A stretch of DNA of 63,092 nt from Propionispira arboris (GTDB taxonomy: Bacteria; Bacillota; Negativicutes; Selenomonadales; Selenomonadaceae): NCBI RefSeq assembly GCF_900109225.1, contig NZ_FNZK01000025.1, positions 1 to 63,092 on the forward strand. The letters are read 5' to 3'. The position numbers and the translations under genes are program-made. This document shows, piece after piece, positions 47,776 to 57,150 of the stretch. How positions within the stretch are numbered: position 1 is the first letter of the stretch; each line of letters starts with the position of its first letter. The notes beneath the pieces are model-generated. The model ran no database searches and was not told where the DNA came from. It worked only from the letters and a program-made list of their open reading frames with translations.

Positions 47776-49257
47776 ATGATGACAAATAATATTCCCATCA
47801 TCCTGGCCTTTGCCCTGTATTTAGGCTTAATGATGATGATCGGTGTCTATTTTTATCGCCGGACACGAAATATGTCCGATTATATACTCGGTAATCGCAA
47901 ACTTGGTGCCTGGGTAACATCACTCAGTGCCGAAGCATCCGATATGAGTGGCTGGATGCTCATGGGACTACCAGGCTATGCTTATATGGCCGGACTGAGT
48001 GCTGGCTGGATTGCACTCGGACTTGGCCTTGGTACATGGGCAAATTGGCAATTTGTTGCCGCGCGTCTGCGTAAATATACAGAGCTCGCCGATAACGCCT
48101 TAACGTTGCCTGATTTTTTCCAAAATCGTTTTCATGATAAGACAAACCTGCTTCGCATTATTCCAGCAATCTTTATTTTAATTTTCTTTATTATTTACAC
48201 CTCCTCTGGTTTTGTTGCCGGTGGAAAACTATTTAATACGATTTTTGGAATTCCCTACACATATGCCATATTTCTCGGAGCATTCGTTGTCGTATTTTAT
48301 ACACTTGTAGGTGGTTTTATGGCCGTATGCTGGACCGATTTCATTCAAGGAGTAATGATGTTTTTTGCAATTATTATTGTTCCGTTGGCTGCAATCTACG
48401 CCGTAGGTGGATTTACCCTAACGTATTCTGCTCTTTATATGATAAACCCAGAATATTTTAATCCATTCCATAATGCCGACGGTTCACCATTTACATTTAT
48501 CGAGTTAATTTCACTGCTTGGCTGGGGCCTTGGTTATTTTGGTCAGCCGCATATCTTAGTACGCTTCATGGCCGTTAAATCTTCGGCTGAAATCAAACAA
48601 GCCACCCGTATTGCCATGACTTGGGTAATTTTTTCTCTGACAGCCGCGGTCCTGGTTGGCCTGGTCGGTAAAGTATTTTTAACTACCGGGCTTACTGGCA
48701 GTGACTCAGAAAAAGTTTTTCTCGTAATGACCGATATGTTATTCTCGCCATTTTTTGCTGGTCTTGTTTTATCTGCGGTCCTGGCCGCTATTATGAGTAC
48801 TGCATCCTCTCAGTTACTGGTTGCCGCCTCAGCTTTCGCGCAAGATTTCTATAAAGCTATGCTTCATAAAAAATCGAGTGAAACCGAACTTATTTGGGTT
48901 GGCAGATTATCCGTTATCATGATTTCAAGCATTGCCATTTATCTAGGGCTTAGTCCAGATAATTTGATTCTAAATATGGTTGCTTATGCCTGGGCTGGCT
49001 TTGGTGCTGCCTTTGGACCAGCATTATTAACATCACTTTTTTGGCGCCGCACAACACGAAATGGTGTTTTAGCGGGTATTCTCGTCGGTGGGCTAACCGT
49101 TTTAGTCTGGAAACAATTTGCCTGGTTTGGTCTATATGAAATGGTCCCTGGCTTTTTCTTGTCGCTGCTCACAATTTATCTTATAAGCAAACTGGATAAC
49201 GAACCAGCAAAAATAATTACTGATATGTACGATACTGTAAAACATAGTAAGATTTAA
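47776..49257 (+). CDS. putP: Sodium/solute symporter PutP-like
   Basis: Sodium/proline symporter of the SSS family, 493 aa with about 13 membrane helices. Motifs include the N-terminal GNRKLGAWVTSLSAEASDMSGW typical of PutP and AVLAAIMSTASSQLLVAAS with the Na2-site serine/threonine region. Start ATG at 47776 is preceded by AAGGAGG. A perfect palindrome covers its promoter. Proline is the likely but not proven substrate. Confidence 0.9.
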   Translation: MMTNNIPIILAFALYLGLMMMIGVYFYRRTRNMSDYILGNRKLGAWVTSLSAEASDMSGWMLMGLPGYAYMAGLSAGWIALGLGLGTWANWQFVAARLRKYTELADNALTLPDFFQNRFHDKTNLLRIIPAIFILIFFIIYTSSGFVAGGKLFNTIFGIPYTYAIFLGAFVVVFYTLVGGFMAVCWTDFIQGVMMFFAIIIVPLAAIYAVGGFTLTYSALYMINPEYFNPFHNADGSPFTFIELISLLGWGLGYFGQPHILVRFMAVKSSAEIKQATRIAMTWVIFSLTAAVLVGLVGKVFLTTGLTGSDSEKVFLVMTDMLFSPFFAGLVLSAVLAAIMSTASSQLLVAASAFAQDFYKAMLHKKSSETELIWVGRLSVIMISSIAIYLGLSPDNLILNMVAYAWAGFGAAFGPALLTSLFWRRTTRNGVLAGILVGGLTVLVWKQFAWFGLYEMVPGFFLSLLTIYLISKLDNEPAKIITDMYDTVKHSKI

Positions 49258-49265
49258 TTAAAAAT

Positions 49266-49300
49266 GGGGGCAGTTGCTAAAAGCATACTGCCTCTATTTT
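49266..49300 (+). terminator. Terminator after putP
   Basis: GGCAGT (49269-49274) pairs with ACTGCC (49287-49292) with an inner GCT/AGC, followed by CTCTATTTTATT. Confidence 0.7.
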
Positions 49301-49328
49301 ATTAATTTACAAAATTATCCTATATTCT

Positions 49329-49357
49329 TTGCACATAAAAAGCACAAATGTTATACT
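49329..49357 (+). promoter_or_regulatory. Promoter of the gene at 49410
   Basis: TTGCAC (49329-49334) and TATACT (49352-49357), 17-bp spacer. Confidence 0.6.
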
Positions 49358-49409
49358 ATTTATAAAAGAATAAGAACCATCTTTTCGTTTGGTCTAAGGA
49401 GGATTTTTT

Positions 49410-50021
49410 ATGAAAGCACCACTGAATAAAATGTCGCAAATAGTATCCTCTAAAACATATGAAATCCACAGCTCACCCGCTAAAAAAGCAGAACGAGATG
49501 AGGCTTTGCGAAAAATAAAAGAATATTTTGATGCCTCAGATGACTTTTATACAAAATTTTATACGTTGGCTAACCTACTGAAACTTTCCGCAAAAAAAGT
49601 CAAAAATGCCGATTTCCAAACAGAAGATTCTTTTGATACATTAATGACCGTCGCTTCTTTTTTAAATACGTATAACCATATGCTGCTTTTCTTACAAGAT
49701 AAAAGCAGCATCTCGCCAACACTTTCCAATTTACTGCTCTCTTTTTCCATACAAAAATATCAAAACAATGCTTTTTATTTTATTGGAATTCATATAACAA
49801 AATCCGGCTTATTTTCAATTGACAAAGAGCCTTTTATTACAGCTCTGGCAGCGAACAATGAAATGGTGAAAAAGCTCATCAGCGGCTTGGCGAATAAAAC
49901 CTATATAAAAGTCAATGATGCTTTAACAAATTCTTTGAATTTATTTCCCACACTGCCTGCTGTAACGAAATTCAATCTAAATTCTATTGCACCAGGGTCT
50001 ATCGTAAATACATCCACATAA
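49410..50021 (+). CDS. Unknown protein with FliD-C-like segment
   Basis: I do not recognise this 203-aa protein as a whole. It lacks a signal peptide and membrane segments. Residues about 125-160 (GIHITKSGLFSIDKEPFITALAANNEMVKKLISG) resemble the end of FliD, where a G, an I/L-x-I-D and an A-L...V motif recur; this is a weak pattern match. The N-terminus is charged with many lysines. It has its own promoter, AAGGAGG before the ATG, and a strong terminator. A motility link is inference only. Confidence 0.6.
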   Translation: MKAPLNKMSQIVSSKTYEIHSSPAKKAERDEALRKIKEYFDASDDFYTKFYTLANLLKLSAKKVKNADFQTEDSFDTLMTVASFLNTYNHMLLFLQDKSSISPTLSNLLLSFSIQKYQNNAFYFIGIHITKSGLFSIDKEPFITALAANNEMVKKLISGLANKTYIKVNDALTNSLNLFPTLPAVTKFNLNSIAPGSIVNTST

Positions 50022-50024
50022 ACG

Positions 50025-50064
50025 AAAAAAGCTGCATTCGGCCAAGGCCAAATGCAGCTTTTTT
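50025..50064. terminator. Strong bidirectional terminator
   Basis: AAAAAAGCTGCATT and its complement flank an inner GGCC/GGCC stem; A and T runs lie on both sides, so it can end the plus-strand gene and perhaps the convergent permease transcript. Confidence 0.85.
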
Positions 50065-50152
50065 CTATATATTGATAAAACAAATACAACTGGCCTACCA
50101 GTCTTCCGACGAATGTCATATGGAATATTTCATACAACTTATATATAGATAC

Positions 50153-51448
50153 TTATAAATATTTAAAATAAATATATACACTACAAATCAAAATGGATAT
50201 AAGCATGAGCGGAAATGCAATTGCCATAAATTTGAGAAAAGAAATTTTCTGACCACGCTGTGCCGCCATACTGGCAACAACAACATTTGCACTGGCACCA
50301 ATAAGGGTTCCATTCCCACCCAGACAAGCCCCCAAAGATAAAGCCCACCACAAAGGTCTAAGATCTGTTATCCCCATGGTTCCCATATCCTTAATTAACG
50401 GAATCATCGTTGCCACAAATGGTATATTATCAATAAACGCTGAAGCAATGGCACTCATCCACAAGATCAACATTGCCGAGGCGGTAAGATTTCCATTTGT
50501 CAATTTCACCGCTTCTGCGGCCAGCATTTTGATTACACCGGTTTCTACAAGAGCCCCAACAAGAACAAACAATCCCGCAAAGAAAAAAATAGCCAGCCAT
50601 TCAATACGGCTAAAAGCCTTCGTCAATAAAGCCTCATCTGTTCCAATCGTAAGAAGCATTAAAAAACAAGCCCCCGTTAAAGCTGCAGTTGCAGTTTCAA
50701 TATGCAGTGTACTATGTAAAACAAATAATAAAATCGTAACTGCTAAAGCACCCAGACATTTTCTCAACAAGACAAAATTTCTAATTTGACTTTTTTCATT
50801 CAGGCGCATAACTTTTGCCTTTAAATCATCTGTAGTATGTAACTCTTTACGATAAAACAAAATAAGCAAGGCAATTGTAACGAGAAAGACAACGGCACAG
50901 ATCGCTGTTAAATTTGTAATAAATGCCATAAAAGTAAGCTCTTTAACAGCACTCCCAATCATGATATTAGGTGGATCACCAATTAAAGTCGCAGCGCCAC
51001 CAATATTTGCCGACATAATCTGAGCAATTAAAAATGGCAGAGGCGATATTTTTAATTGCGAAGTAATACTAAAAGTTACAGGTACGGTTAAAAGCACAGT
51101 TGTTACATTATCCAAAAGTGCTGAGCAGACTGCTGTTAATGTAGACAATGCCAATAATAATTGAATTGGTTCTGCCTTCACTTTTTTAGCCGCCCAAATT
51201 GCTAAATAATTGAATAAACCTGTCTCACTTGTAATATTTACAATAATCATCATGCCAATCAATAACCCCAAGGTATTGAAATCAATATGATGAATCGCTG
51301 TTTCCTGACTCAAAACCCCCAGAAGTATCATCATCACTGCGCCAGCTAATCCAACAACCGTGCGATGCACTTTTTCAGATACAATCAACACATAAGCAAC
51401 CATAAAAACAGCCACTGCCAATAATGCATTATTCCCCAAAGATGTCAC
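50153..51448 (-). CDS. ArsB/NhaD-family membrane transporter
   Basis: 431-aa permease of the ion transporter superfamily (ArsB/NhaD, SLC13-like) with about ten to eleven hydrophobic segments and two related halves. Characteristic patterns are LLDNVTTVLLTVPV, the GGAATLIGDPPNIMIG and GGNGTLIGASANVVVAS hairpins at equivalent positions, and FIDNIPFVATMIP. Substrate may be sodium, arsenite or a dicarboxylate; sequence alone does not decide. It has a weak AGGAAGTGAC site. Confidence 0.85.
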   Translation of the reverse strand: MTSLGNNALLAVAVFMVAYVLIVSEKVHRTVVGLAGAVMMILLGVLSQETAIHHIDFNTLGLLIGMMIIVNITSETGLFNYLAIWAAKKVKAEPIQLLLALSTLTAVCSALLDNVTTVLLTVPVTFSITSQLKISPLPFLIAQIMSANIGGAATLIGDPPNIMIGSAVKELTFMAFITNLTAICAVVFLVTIALLILFYRKELHTTDDLKAKVMRLNEKSQIRNFVLLRKCLGALAVTILLFVLHSTLHIETATAALTGACFLMLLTIGTDEALLTKAFSRIEWLAIFFFAGLFVLVGALVETGVIKMLAAEAVKLTNGNLTASAMLILWMSAIASAFIDNIPFVATMIPLIKDMGTMGITDLRPLWWALSLGACLGGNGTLIGASANVVVASMAAQRGQKISFLKFMAIAFPLMLISILICSVYIYFKYL

Positions 51449-51504
51449 TTCCTCCTAAAATATAGGTTTTTACAAGTATAATCCGTCTCGTATTTGCAAA
51501 AATC

Positions 51505-51537
51505 ATGGCTGACTATAAAAGATCTACAGTCAGCCAT
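51505..51537 (-). terminator. Terminator after glnS and its small partner
   Basis: Perfect 10-bp stem ATGGCTGACT (51505-51514) with AGTCAGCCAT (51528-51537), followed on the minus strand by GATTTTTG. Confidence 0.7.
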
Positions 51538-51542
51538 CCCCA

Positions 51543-51851
51543 TTAAGTCCGCGCTTTGCTTTTATTTGCAGCAGCAGAAAGCACAATATCCATACCCATT
51601 TTTTTTACTTTTATTTCATAATCTATAATACCATCTTTATAAAGATCCATTTTTAAATCCAGTAAAAGTTTCCCGATTTTTTCCTGTAAATCTTTTGTCA
51701 GGTAAGCTGTATTTAAATCTTCTTTTATTTTGTTTTTAATGACAGTCCGTGGTTCTTCTTCTCCTGATAGAAACATCGTTTCAAATGTTTCTTTTTCCGC
51801 ATACCCCTTAAACATGTCCTTATCGCCTAAGTCTTTTGGTATTTTCACCAT
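51543..51851 (-). CDS. Small protein behind glnS
   Basis: Unrecognised 102-aa protein starting two bases after the glnS stop, with ATTACACC-separated translation and hence coupled to glnS. It is Lys-rich and predicted alpha-helical in the middle (LTKDLQEKIGKLLLDLKMDLYKDG) with a conserved-looking EIKVKKMGMD. It has no membrane segment or signal. The coupling suggests a function tied to glutamine or its tRNA, but that is speculation. Confidence 0.65.
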   Translation of the reverse strand: MVKIPKDLGDKDMFKGYAEKETFETMFLSGEEEPRTVIKNKIKEDLNTAYLTKDLQEKIGKLLLDLKMDLYKDGIIDYEIKVKKMGMDIVLSAAANKSKART

Positions 51852-51853
51852 AA

Positions 51854-53530
51854 TTACACCTTCTTTGCTTTTGCCCAGGAATCACGCAATCCAACAATAC
51901 GATTAAAGACTAAATGTTCTTTTGTTGAATCCTTATCTACGCAAAAATATCCTTGTCGTAAAAACTGATAGCGAGTCCCTGGGGCAGTCCAAGCAACACT
52001 CGGTTCAATCATACAAGTATTTATAATTTCCAAAGAGTTAGGGTTTAATTCATCAATAAAATTCGTACTTTCTACACTATTTTCTTCTGTTTTCAACAAA
52101 TAATCATAAAGGTGAACTTCTGCTGGCACAGCAAATTTTGCTGAAACCCAATGTAATGTTCCTTTAACCTTACGACCACTATTAGCACTGCCGCTTTTCG
52201 TGTCCACATCATAGGTACAATGAAGTTCCACGATCTGTCCAGCCGTATCTTTGATGACTTCTTCACATTTTATAATAAAAGCATGCTTCAAACGAACTTC
52301 TCCACCTGGTTTTAAGCGGAAAAATTTTTTAGGAGCTTCTTCCATAAAGTCTTCCTGTTCAATATAAATTTCCCGCGTAAATGGAACAAAACGATGTCCA
52401 CCTTTATGTGGATGATTTTCAGCCATCATATATTCACATTCATCAGCCGGATAATTGGTGATGACCACTTTAAGCGGCTGTAAAACTGCCATAATACGAT
52501 CTGCACGCTCATTAAGATCCTCACGCACACAATGTTCCAGCATAGCAACATCGACAAGACTATTGCTCTTAGCCACACCAATTCGATCACAAAAATCACG
52601 AATTGCTTCTGGTGTATAACCACGTCTTCGCAGACCTGAAATCGTTGGCATCCGAGGATCATCCCAGCCCGTAACATACCCACCTTCAACCAATTGTCTG
52701 AGTTTTCGTTTACTCATTACGGTATCGGTAATATTTAAGCGGGCAAATTCGATCTGTCGCGGTCGTTTCGCGACATCATAACCGAGTGATTCCAAGAGCC
52801 AGTCATACAGAGGTCGGTGATCTTCAAATTCCAAAGTACAAATCGAATGTGTAATTCCCTCAACCGCATCTGAAATTGGATGAGCAAAATCATACATCGG
52901 ATAAATACACCACGTTGTTCCTGTCCGATGATGCGCTGTATGTGATATACGATACAGAATTGGATCCCGCAAATTAATGTTAGGTGCTGCCATATCTATT
53001 TTAGCCCGAAGAACTCTTTCACCATCGGCAAATTCACCTTTTTGCATCCGCATAAATAAATCGAGATTTTCCTCAATGCTACGGCTGCGATAAGGACTGT
53101 CTTGCCCCGGTTCCGTCAACGTACCACGATATTGGCGCATCTGCTCAGCATTTAAATCACAAACATAGGCTTTTCCGGCTTTTATAAGTTCCATGGCACA
53201 TTCAAAAAGCTTGTCAAAATAATTCGATGCATAAAACATTCGATCATCCCAGGTAAATCCGAGCCATTTAACATCGTCCTGAATTGAATCAACATATTCG
53301 ACATCTTCTTTGGTCGGATTTGTATCATCAAAACGTAAATTACACATACCATTATTTTTTTTCGCCAAACCAAAGTTCAAGCAAATTGACTTTGCATGAC
53401 CAATATGTAAATACCCATTAGGTTCTGGCGGAAACCGCGTATGAATGCCTTCACTGTATTTCCCATTTTTCAAATCTTCATCAATTGCATTTTGAATGAA
53501 ATTTGAAGCAATTATCATATTTTCTGCCAT
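51854..53530 (-). CDS. glnS: Glutaminyl-tRNA synthetase
   Basis: Class I synthetase of 558 aa charging tRNA-Gln directly. The HIGH motif is at 42-45 (LHIGH), MSK is present as [10 protein letters not shown], and the C-terminal two beta-barrel anticodon domains complete the GlnRS fold. Most Firmicutes instead use GluRS plus GatCAB. An AAAGGAG site precedes the start. Confidence 0.95.
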   Translation of the reverse strand: MAENMIIASNFIQNAIDEDLKNGKYSEGIHTRFPPEPNGYLHIGHAKSICLNFGLAKKNNGMCNLRFDDTNPTKEDVEYVDSIQDDVKWLGFTWDDRMFYASNYFDKLFECAMELIKAGKAYVCDLNAEQMRQYRGTLTEPGQDSPYRSRSIEENLDLFMRMQKGEFADGERVLRAKIDMAAPNINLRDPILYRISHTAHHRTGTTWCIYPMYDFAHPISDAVEGITHSICTLEFEDHRPLYDWLLESLGYDVAKRPRQIEFARLNITDTVMSKRKLRQLVEGGYVTGWDDPRMPTISGLRRRGYTPEAIRDFCDRIGVAKSNSLVDVAMLEHCVREDLNERADRIMAVLQPLKVVITNYPADECEYMMAENHPHKGGHRFVPFTREIYIEQEDFMEEAPKKFFRLKPGGEVRLKHAFIIKCEEVIKDTAGQIVELHCTYDVDTKSGSANSGRKVKGTLHWVSAKFAVPAEVHLYDYLLKTEENSVESTNFIDELNPNSLEIINTCMIEPSVAWTAPGTRYQFLRQGYFCVDKDSTKEHLVFNRIVGLRDSWAKAKKV

Positions 53531-53661
53531 AAATATACTCCTTTAATTGAAACGTTATTCCATTTAACCTAATGCTTGTATATTCGGTCTTTAGGTCAAA
53601 TTTCCTGCTTTTCCAGATTCTTTTTTCCTTTATTTATCGGAAATCTGCTTGTTGCGATGCA

Positions 53662-54405
53662 TTATTCTTTAAGTTTCGCCTTGATATATGCCTTCAAATT
53701 TTTTACGCCTTGCTCCATAAGCGGCGTTTTTGGCAAACAATCAATAATTTTATCAACATAGCCTCGTTCAACAATTTTTAACATGGTCCAGCTAAAATAA
53801 ATATTATAGAGCCACATCAGCCTGACTAATTTACGATCATCATATGTCTTAATTTGTGCATAATCACACTGCCGCCCGTGAATAAAAGATTGAAGAAACA
53901 TTTCATTGCAGCCAGTTCCATCTGAGGGCTGTAAAAAAGGCTCTAGCACACGGTAAATATCAAGTTTATCAGCATCACGAATGATTTTTGCAAATAAAAG
54001 CTGTCTGCTATTATCTGTAGCTGTGATTAATTTGGCATTATGGTTGGCAATTGCAAAATGCAAAATTGACAGGTCTGCCTCACTTAATTCTTGGAAAAAA
54101 TCAAGTTCAGCTATGACCTTTAATCCCAAGAGTGCATGATTTTCTGATAAAGCATCATTAAATGTTCGATATAGCGTAAACTGTTTAAATCTGCCAATAT
54201 CGTGAAAAAGTCCAATCATTTCAGCCAAAATCTGATCATGTACACTGAGCTTTAAATGTTTAGCCAGTTCGCGACTTAGCACAGTAACCTGCTGCGTATG
54301 TTCTTCCTTTAAAACGATGGCTCGCTGAATCTCTATATCATCACTATAAAAAGTTCGAATATATTCTTGTACCCATTTATGCATTGTCTGTAATACAGTT
54401 TCCAT
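53662..54405 (-). CDS. HD-domain phosphohydrolase
   Basis: 247 aa with the metal-binding HD pattern: the H in EEHTQQV, the HD pair in GLFHDIGRF, H in SENHALLG and D in RDADKLDIYR. This defines a phosphohydrolase, but the substrate (nucleotide or signal) is unknown. A GGAGGGCAG site precedes the start. It stands alone between glnS and the exporter gene. Confidence 0.85.
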   Translation of the reverse strand: METVLQTMHKWVQEYIRTFYSDDIEIQRAIVLKEEHTQQVTVLSRELAKHLKLSVHDQILAEMIGLFHDIGRFKQFTLYRTFNDALSENHALLGLKVIAELDFFQELSEADLSILHFAIANHNAKLITATDNSRQLLFAKIIRDADKLDIYRVLEPFLQPSDGTGCNEMFLQSFIHGRQCDYAQIKTYDDRKLVRLMWLYNIYFSWTMLKIVERGYVDKIIDCLPKTPLMEQGVKNLKAYIKAKLKE

Positions 54406-54589
54406 TGTTTCTGCCCTCCATGAATTTTACAAAGCCTAAAATAGTATACTACATCACCATTAAATTTACCGTACTCAGGATTAACAGCAAACCACTTGTC
54501 TATAGCCCTATTTGATTTTCTTTCTTCGTAGGTTTACGTTATAATAAACACAAGTATCCTTCAATTTAAATTTCAAAGGTGGTTTTTTT

Positions 54590-55372
54590 ATGGAATTCAT
54601 TTTACTAAGCCTTTTAGGTCTTAGCGTTGGTATCTTCGGTACCCTGGTTGGCATAGGGGGCGGCCTCATCCTATTGCCGATTTTCATCATGTTTATGACA
54701 CCTTCAACATTTGCTTCAGCCCCACAAATTGTCGGCACTTCACTTTTTGTTGTTTTTTTAAATGCCTTCTCTGGCACCCTGGCTTATATCAAACAAAAAA
54801 GAGTTTTTTTTAATGCCGCGATTCCCTTTGCCTTAGCAACCTTACCAGGAGCTTTTTTCGGCTCCTACATTGCCGATTCTTTTAATGGGCAAACACTTAA
54901 TTTATCTTTTGGTTCTTTCCTTATATTAATGTCTGGCATTATGTATTGGAATTCTTCACGCAAAAAAAGAACAGAACCCAACTTTGATCCACATACCTTT
55001 ACCTATCATAAAACGATCGGACTGGTTAGCAGTATGGGCGTTGGTTTTCTATCCAGCATCTTTGGTATAGGCGGCGGTATAATTCATGTTCCCCTAATGA
55101 TCTACCTGCTTCATTTTCCAACCCATGTCGCAACAGCTACCTCGCATTTTGTCCTTGCCATATCTTCTTTTAGCGGTGTAATATCACATGCTATACTGCA
55201 GCATATCATCTGGATGCCAGCAATCAGTATTGGCATCGGTGCCATAATCGGCGCACAAATTGGCGCGCAAATTTCAAAAAAAACCAAGCCGAAAATTATT
55301 TTGGTTTTGTTATCATGCGCTCTTTTTGCACTTGGCCTTCGTCTGATTTTATTAGGAACAAAAGTCCAGTAA
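54590..55372 (+). CDS. TauE/SafE-family membrane exporter
   Basis: 260-aa membrane protein with eight predicted helices and two related halves, each with a G-x-G-G-G-hydrophobic pattern (VGIGGGLILLPIF; FGIGGGIIHVPLM). This is the TauE/SafE sulfite/organosulfonate exporter family; exported compound unknown. AAAGGTGG precedes the start. Confidence 0.9.
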   Translation: MEFILLSLLGLSVGIFGTLVGIGGGLILLPIFIMFMTPSTFASAPQIVGTSLFVVFLNAFSGTLAYIKQKRVFFNAAIPFALATLPGAFFGSYIADSFNGQTLNLSFGSFLILMSGIMYWNSSRKKRTEPNFDPHTFTYHKTIGLVSSMGVGFLSSIFGIGGGIIHVPLMIYLLHFPTHVATATSHFVLAISSFSGVISHAILQHIIWMPAISIGIGAIIGAQIGAQISKKTKPKIILVLLSCALFALGLRLILLGTKVQ

Positions 55373-55453
55373 ATACATAGAAAATTAAATACCGCTCTGT
55401 TTATTAGCTTGCTATCTAGAATTTTTCATATGATCCAGATAACAATTTCTATA

Positions 55454-56626
55454 TTATACTTCTTTCTTTAATGTAAAAAAAGTAATTTCTGGTGGGCAGC
55501 CAAATCGAAACGGAAACCAACTTCCCGCACCTGAATTCACATAGCCATACAAAGTTCCTTTTTTATACATGCCACGCATATACTTAAAGCCTTGAAAAAT
55601 TGGCATTCCTAACACGACAATCTGTCCGCCATGGGTGTGACCTGTCATCGTCAAATCAATTTTATTATCAAATGCATTATCAATCAAAACCGAATGATGA
55701 CTGAGTAAAATTTTTGTTGATCTCGCTGGTACCCCTTTTAAAGCGGTTTCCATCATCCCCTGACACTCAGCCGCTTGCTTAGCCGTATCGCGTTCCATAG
55801 GATAATCAACACCAATAAAATAGAGCGGACTTGCAGCTTTAAGCAGTAGATCATTTTCATTGCGAAGAACTTTAACGCGCGTATTTGCTAGAGCTGCCTT
55901 TATTTTTGAAATTCCCCTCATATATTCATGATTGCCCCAAATAAAATAAATACCTTGCGGAAACTGCTCCACATACAACTCTAAAGTTTGTGCTGCTAAA
56001 ACAATCGTGTCAACATCATCAAACAAATCTCCCGTAACAGCTAAAACATCCGGCTTTTGTGCAACAATATGATCTAAGGTCTGTTTGAGTTTATCAATAG
56101 AAAAGAACCAACCTAAATGTACATCACTTAATTGTGCAATCGTAAATCCCGAAAAAGTTTGATCCAAATCGGCTAAAAAAATTTCATGTTTTACATCCAC
56201 AATCGTACGACTACTATAAAAAGTCCCATACGAGCTGCAGGTTACTGCCAATATTGGCATTGCAACACCTGCTGTTTTTAGAAATTGACGTCTGGACAAA
56301 TCTCGTACACCATCATCCAAACCTATTTTTTCTATAACTTTTTTAACAACAAAAACAGCTGGAGTAAACACGATTAAAAAAGTCAATGAAACAAACCAGA
56401 TGACGATTAAAAGCATCAAATCACCAGCAAACGGCAATTGGTCAAGCCAGCCTCTACCAAAAAACAAGGCAAAAACAGACACACTAGTCAGCACATAAAA
56501 TACACGCATAATTTGCGGTTTCTTATATAGGGGAAACAACTGTCTCATTAAAATAATAGAAAGTGCTGCTACACCAACTAACACGAGAAATAAAATCACA
56601 AAGAACATAAAAATGGGTCCTTTCAT
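55454..56626 (-). CDS. Membrane metallophosphoesterase with inner twin-Arg
   Basis: Calcineurin-like phosphoesterase of about 390 aa. Three hydrophobic segments (about 4-27, 42-58, 68-93 from the ATG at 56626) are followed by S-R-R-Q-F-L-K (111-117) and another hydrophobic run, as in a twin-arginine signal. The catalytic domain has DVHLGW, GDLFDD, GNHEYM, SHH and GHTHGGQ, the metal ligands. It should face outside the cytoplasm if the twin-Arg motif works. Substrate unknown. Confidence 0.85.
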   Translation of the reverse strand: MKGPIFMFFVILFLVLVGVAALSIILMRQLFPLYKKPQIMRVFYVLTSVSVFALFFGRGWLDQLPFAGDLMLLIVIWFVSLTFLIVFTPAVFVVKKVIEKIGLDDGVRDLSRRQFLKTAGVAMPILAVTCSSYGTFYSSRTIVDVKHEIFLADLDQTFSGFTIAQLSDVHLGWFFSIDKLKQTLDHIVAQKPDVLAVTGDLFDDVDTIVLAAQTLELYVEQFPQGIYFIWGNHEYMRGISKIKAALANTRVKVLRNENDLLLKAASPLYFIGVDYPMERDTAKQAAECQGMMETALKGVPARSTKILLSHHSVLIDNAFDNKIDLTMTGHTHGGQIVVLGMPIFQGFKYMRGMYKKGTLYGYVNSGAGSWFPFRFGCPPEITFFTLKKEV

Positions 56627-56688
56627 AGAAACATCCAACCCCTGGAACAAATTTTCTAACTATTATATATATCTCTCTTATTATAACA

Positions 56689-56826
56689 TATATATAAGTT
56701 GCATTAAATATTCTTATATGGCAATCATCAGGAATGGGGTATAGGGTAATTACGGAGGAAGCAAGCGATGCCCTATCCCCTTTAGGACAGACTGACAGGC
56801 TGTAATTTCTTTAATACGTTCTATAT
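56689..56826. repeat. Palindromic repeat element, copy 2 (with core)
   Basis: About 138 bp, same ends as copy 1 (TTGCATTAAATATT, TTTCTTTAAT). The inner hairpin is GGGGTATAGGG (56736-56746) against CCCTATCCCC (56771-56780) with one bulge, different in sequence from copy 1, yet the loop TTACGGAGGAAGCAAGCGAT is nearly the same. It lies between the metallophosphoesterase and the small gene at 56911. Confidence 0.8.
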
Positions 56827-56843
56827 CGTTAAAAAATTTTTTC

Positions 56844-56873
56844 AAAAAAAGAGAATCGATTTACATCGATTCT
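56844..56873 (-). terminator. Terminator after the gene at 56911
   Basis: AGAATCGAT (56852-56860) pairs with ATCGATTCT (56865-56873) around TTAC, followed on the minus strand by seven T residues. Confidence 0.75.
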
Positions 56874-56910
56874 ATATGTTCTAAATTTAAATTTTATTTT
56901 TATCTGTAAA

Positions 56911-57150
56911 CTAAACTTCACCACGTAAATGAGCCATTTCAGCCTGTTTCTCACAATAATACCATCTAACGGATTTACCAATAGCACAACGAATTGCATC
57001 AAGTTTTCCTTGTTGAGCAAGTTTTTTAAGCCTACCGGCGTCAAAACCACTTATTGATAAGTAGCTTGCCGAAATGAATCCTCCTCGTTTTAAAAGATTC
57101 CGATAGTTTGCGCTATCCCTACGGTCCATTGCAACGCTTCTTATTGCCAT
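56911..57150 (-). CDS. Small basic protein, possible DNA-binding
   Basis: Unrecognised 79-aa protein from the ATG at 57150, which has GGGGGG nine bases upstream; a longer reading to 57210 lacks a ribosome-binding site. It has a helix-turn-helix- or excisionase-like look (FDAGRLKKLAQQGKLDAIRCAIGKSVRWYY) but I cannot confirm it. It lies beside repeat copy 2. Confidence 0.6.
   Translation of the reverse strand: MAIRSVAMDRRDSANYRNLLKRGGFISASYLSISGFDAGRLKKLAQQGKLDAIRCAIGKSVRWYYCEKQAEMAHLRGEV

Noticed and set aside
56911-57150. Phage excisionase or integrase remnant
   Set aside because: No integrase, attachment repeat or other phage gene is nearby; the similarity is only to a general helix-turn-helix look.
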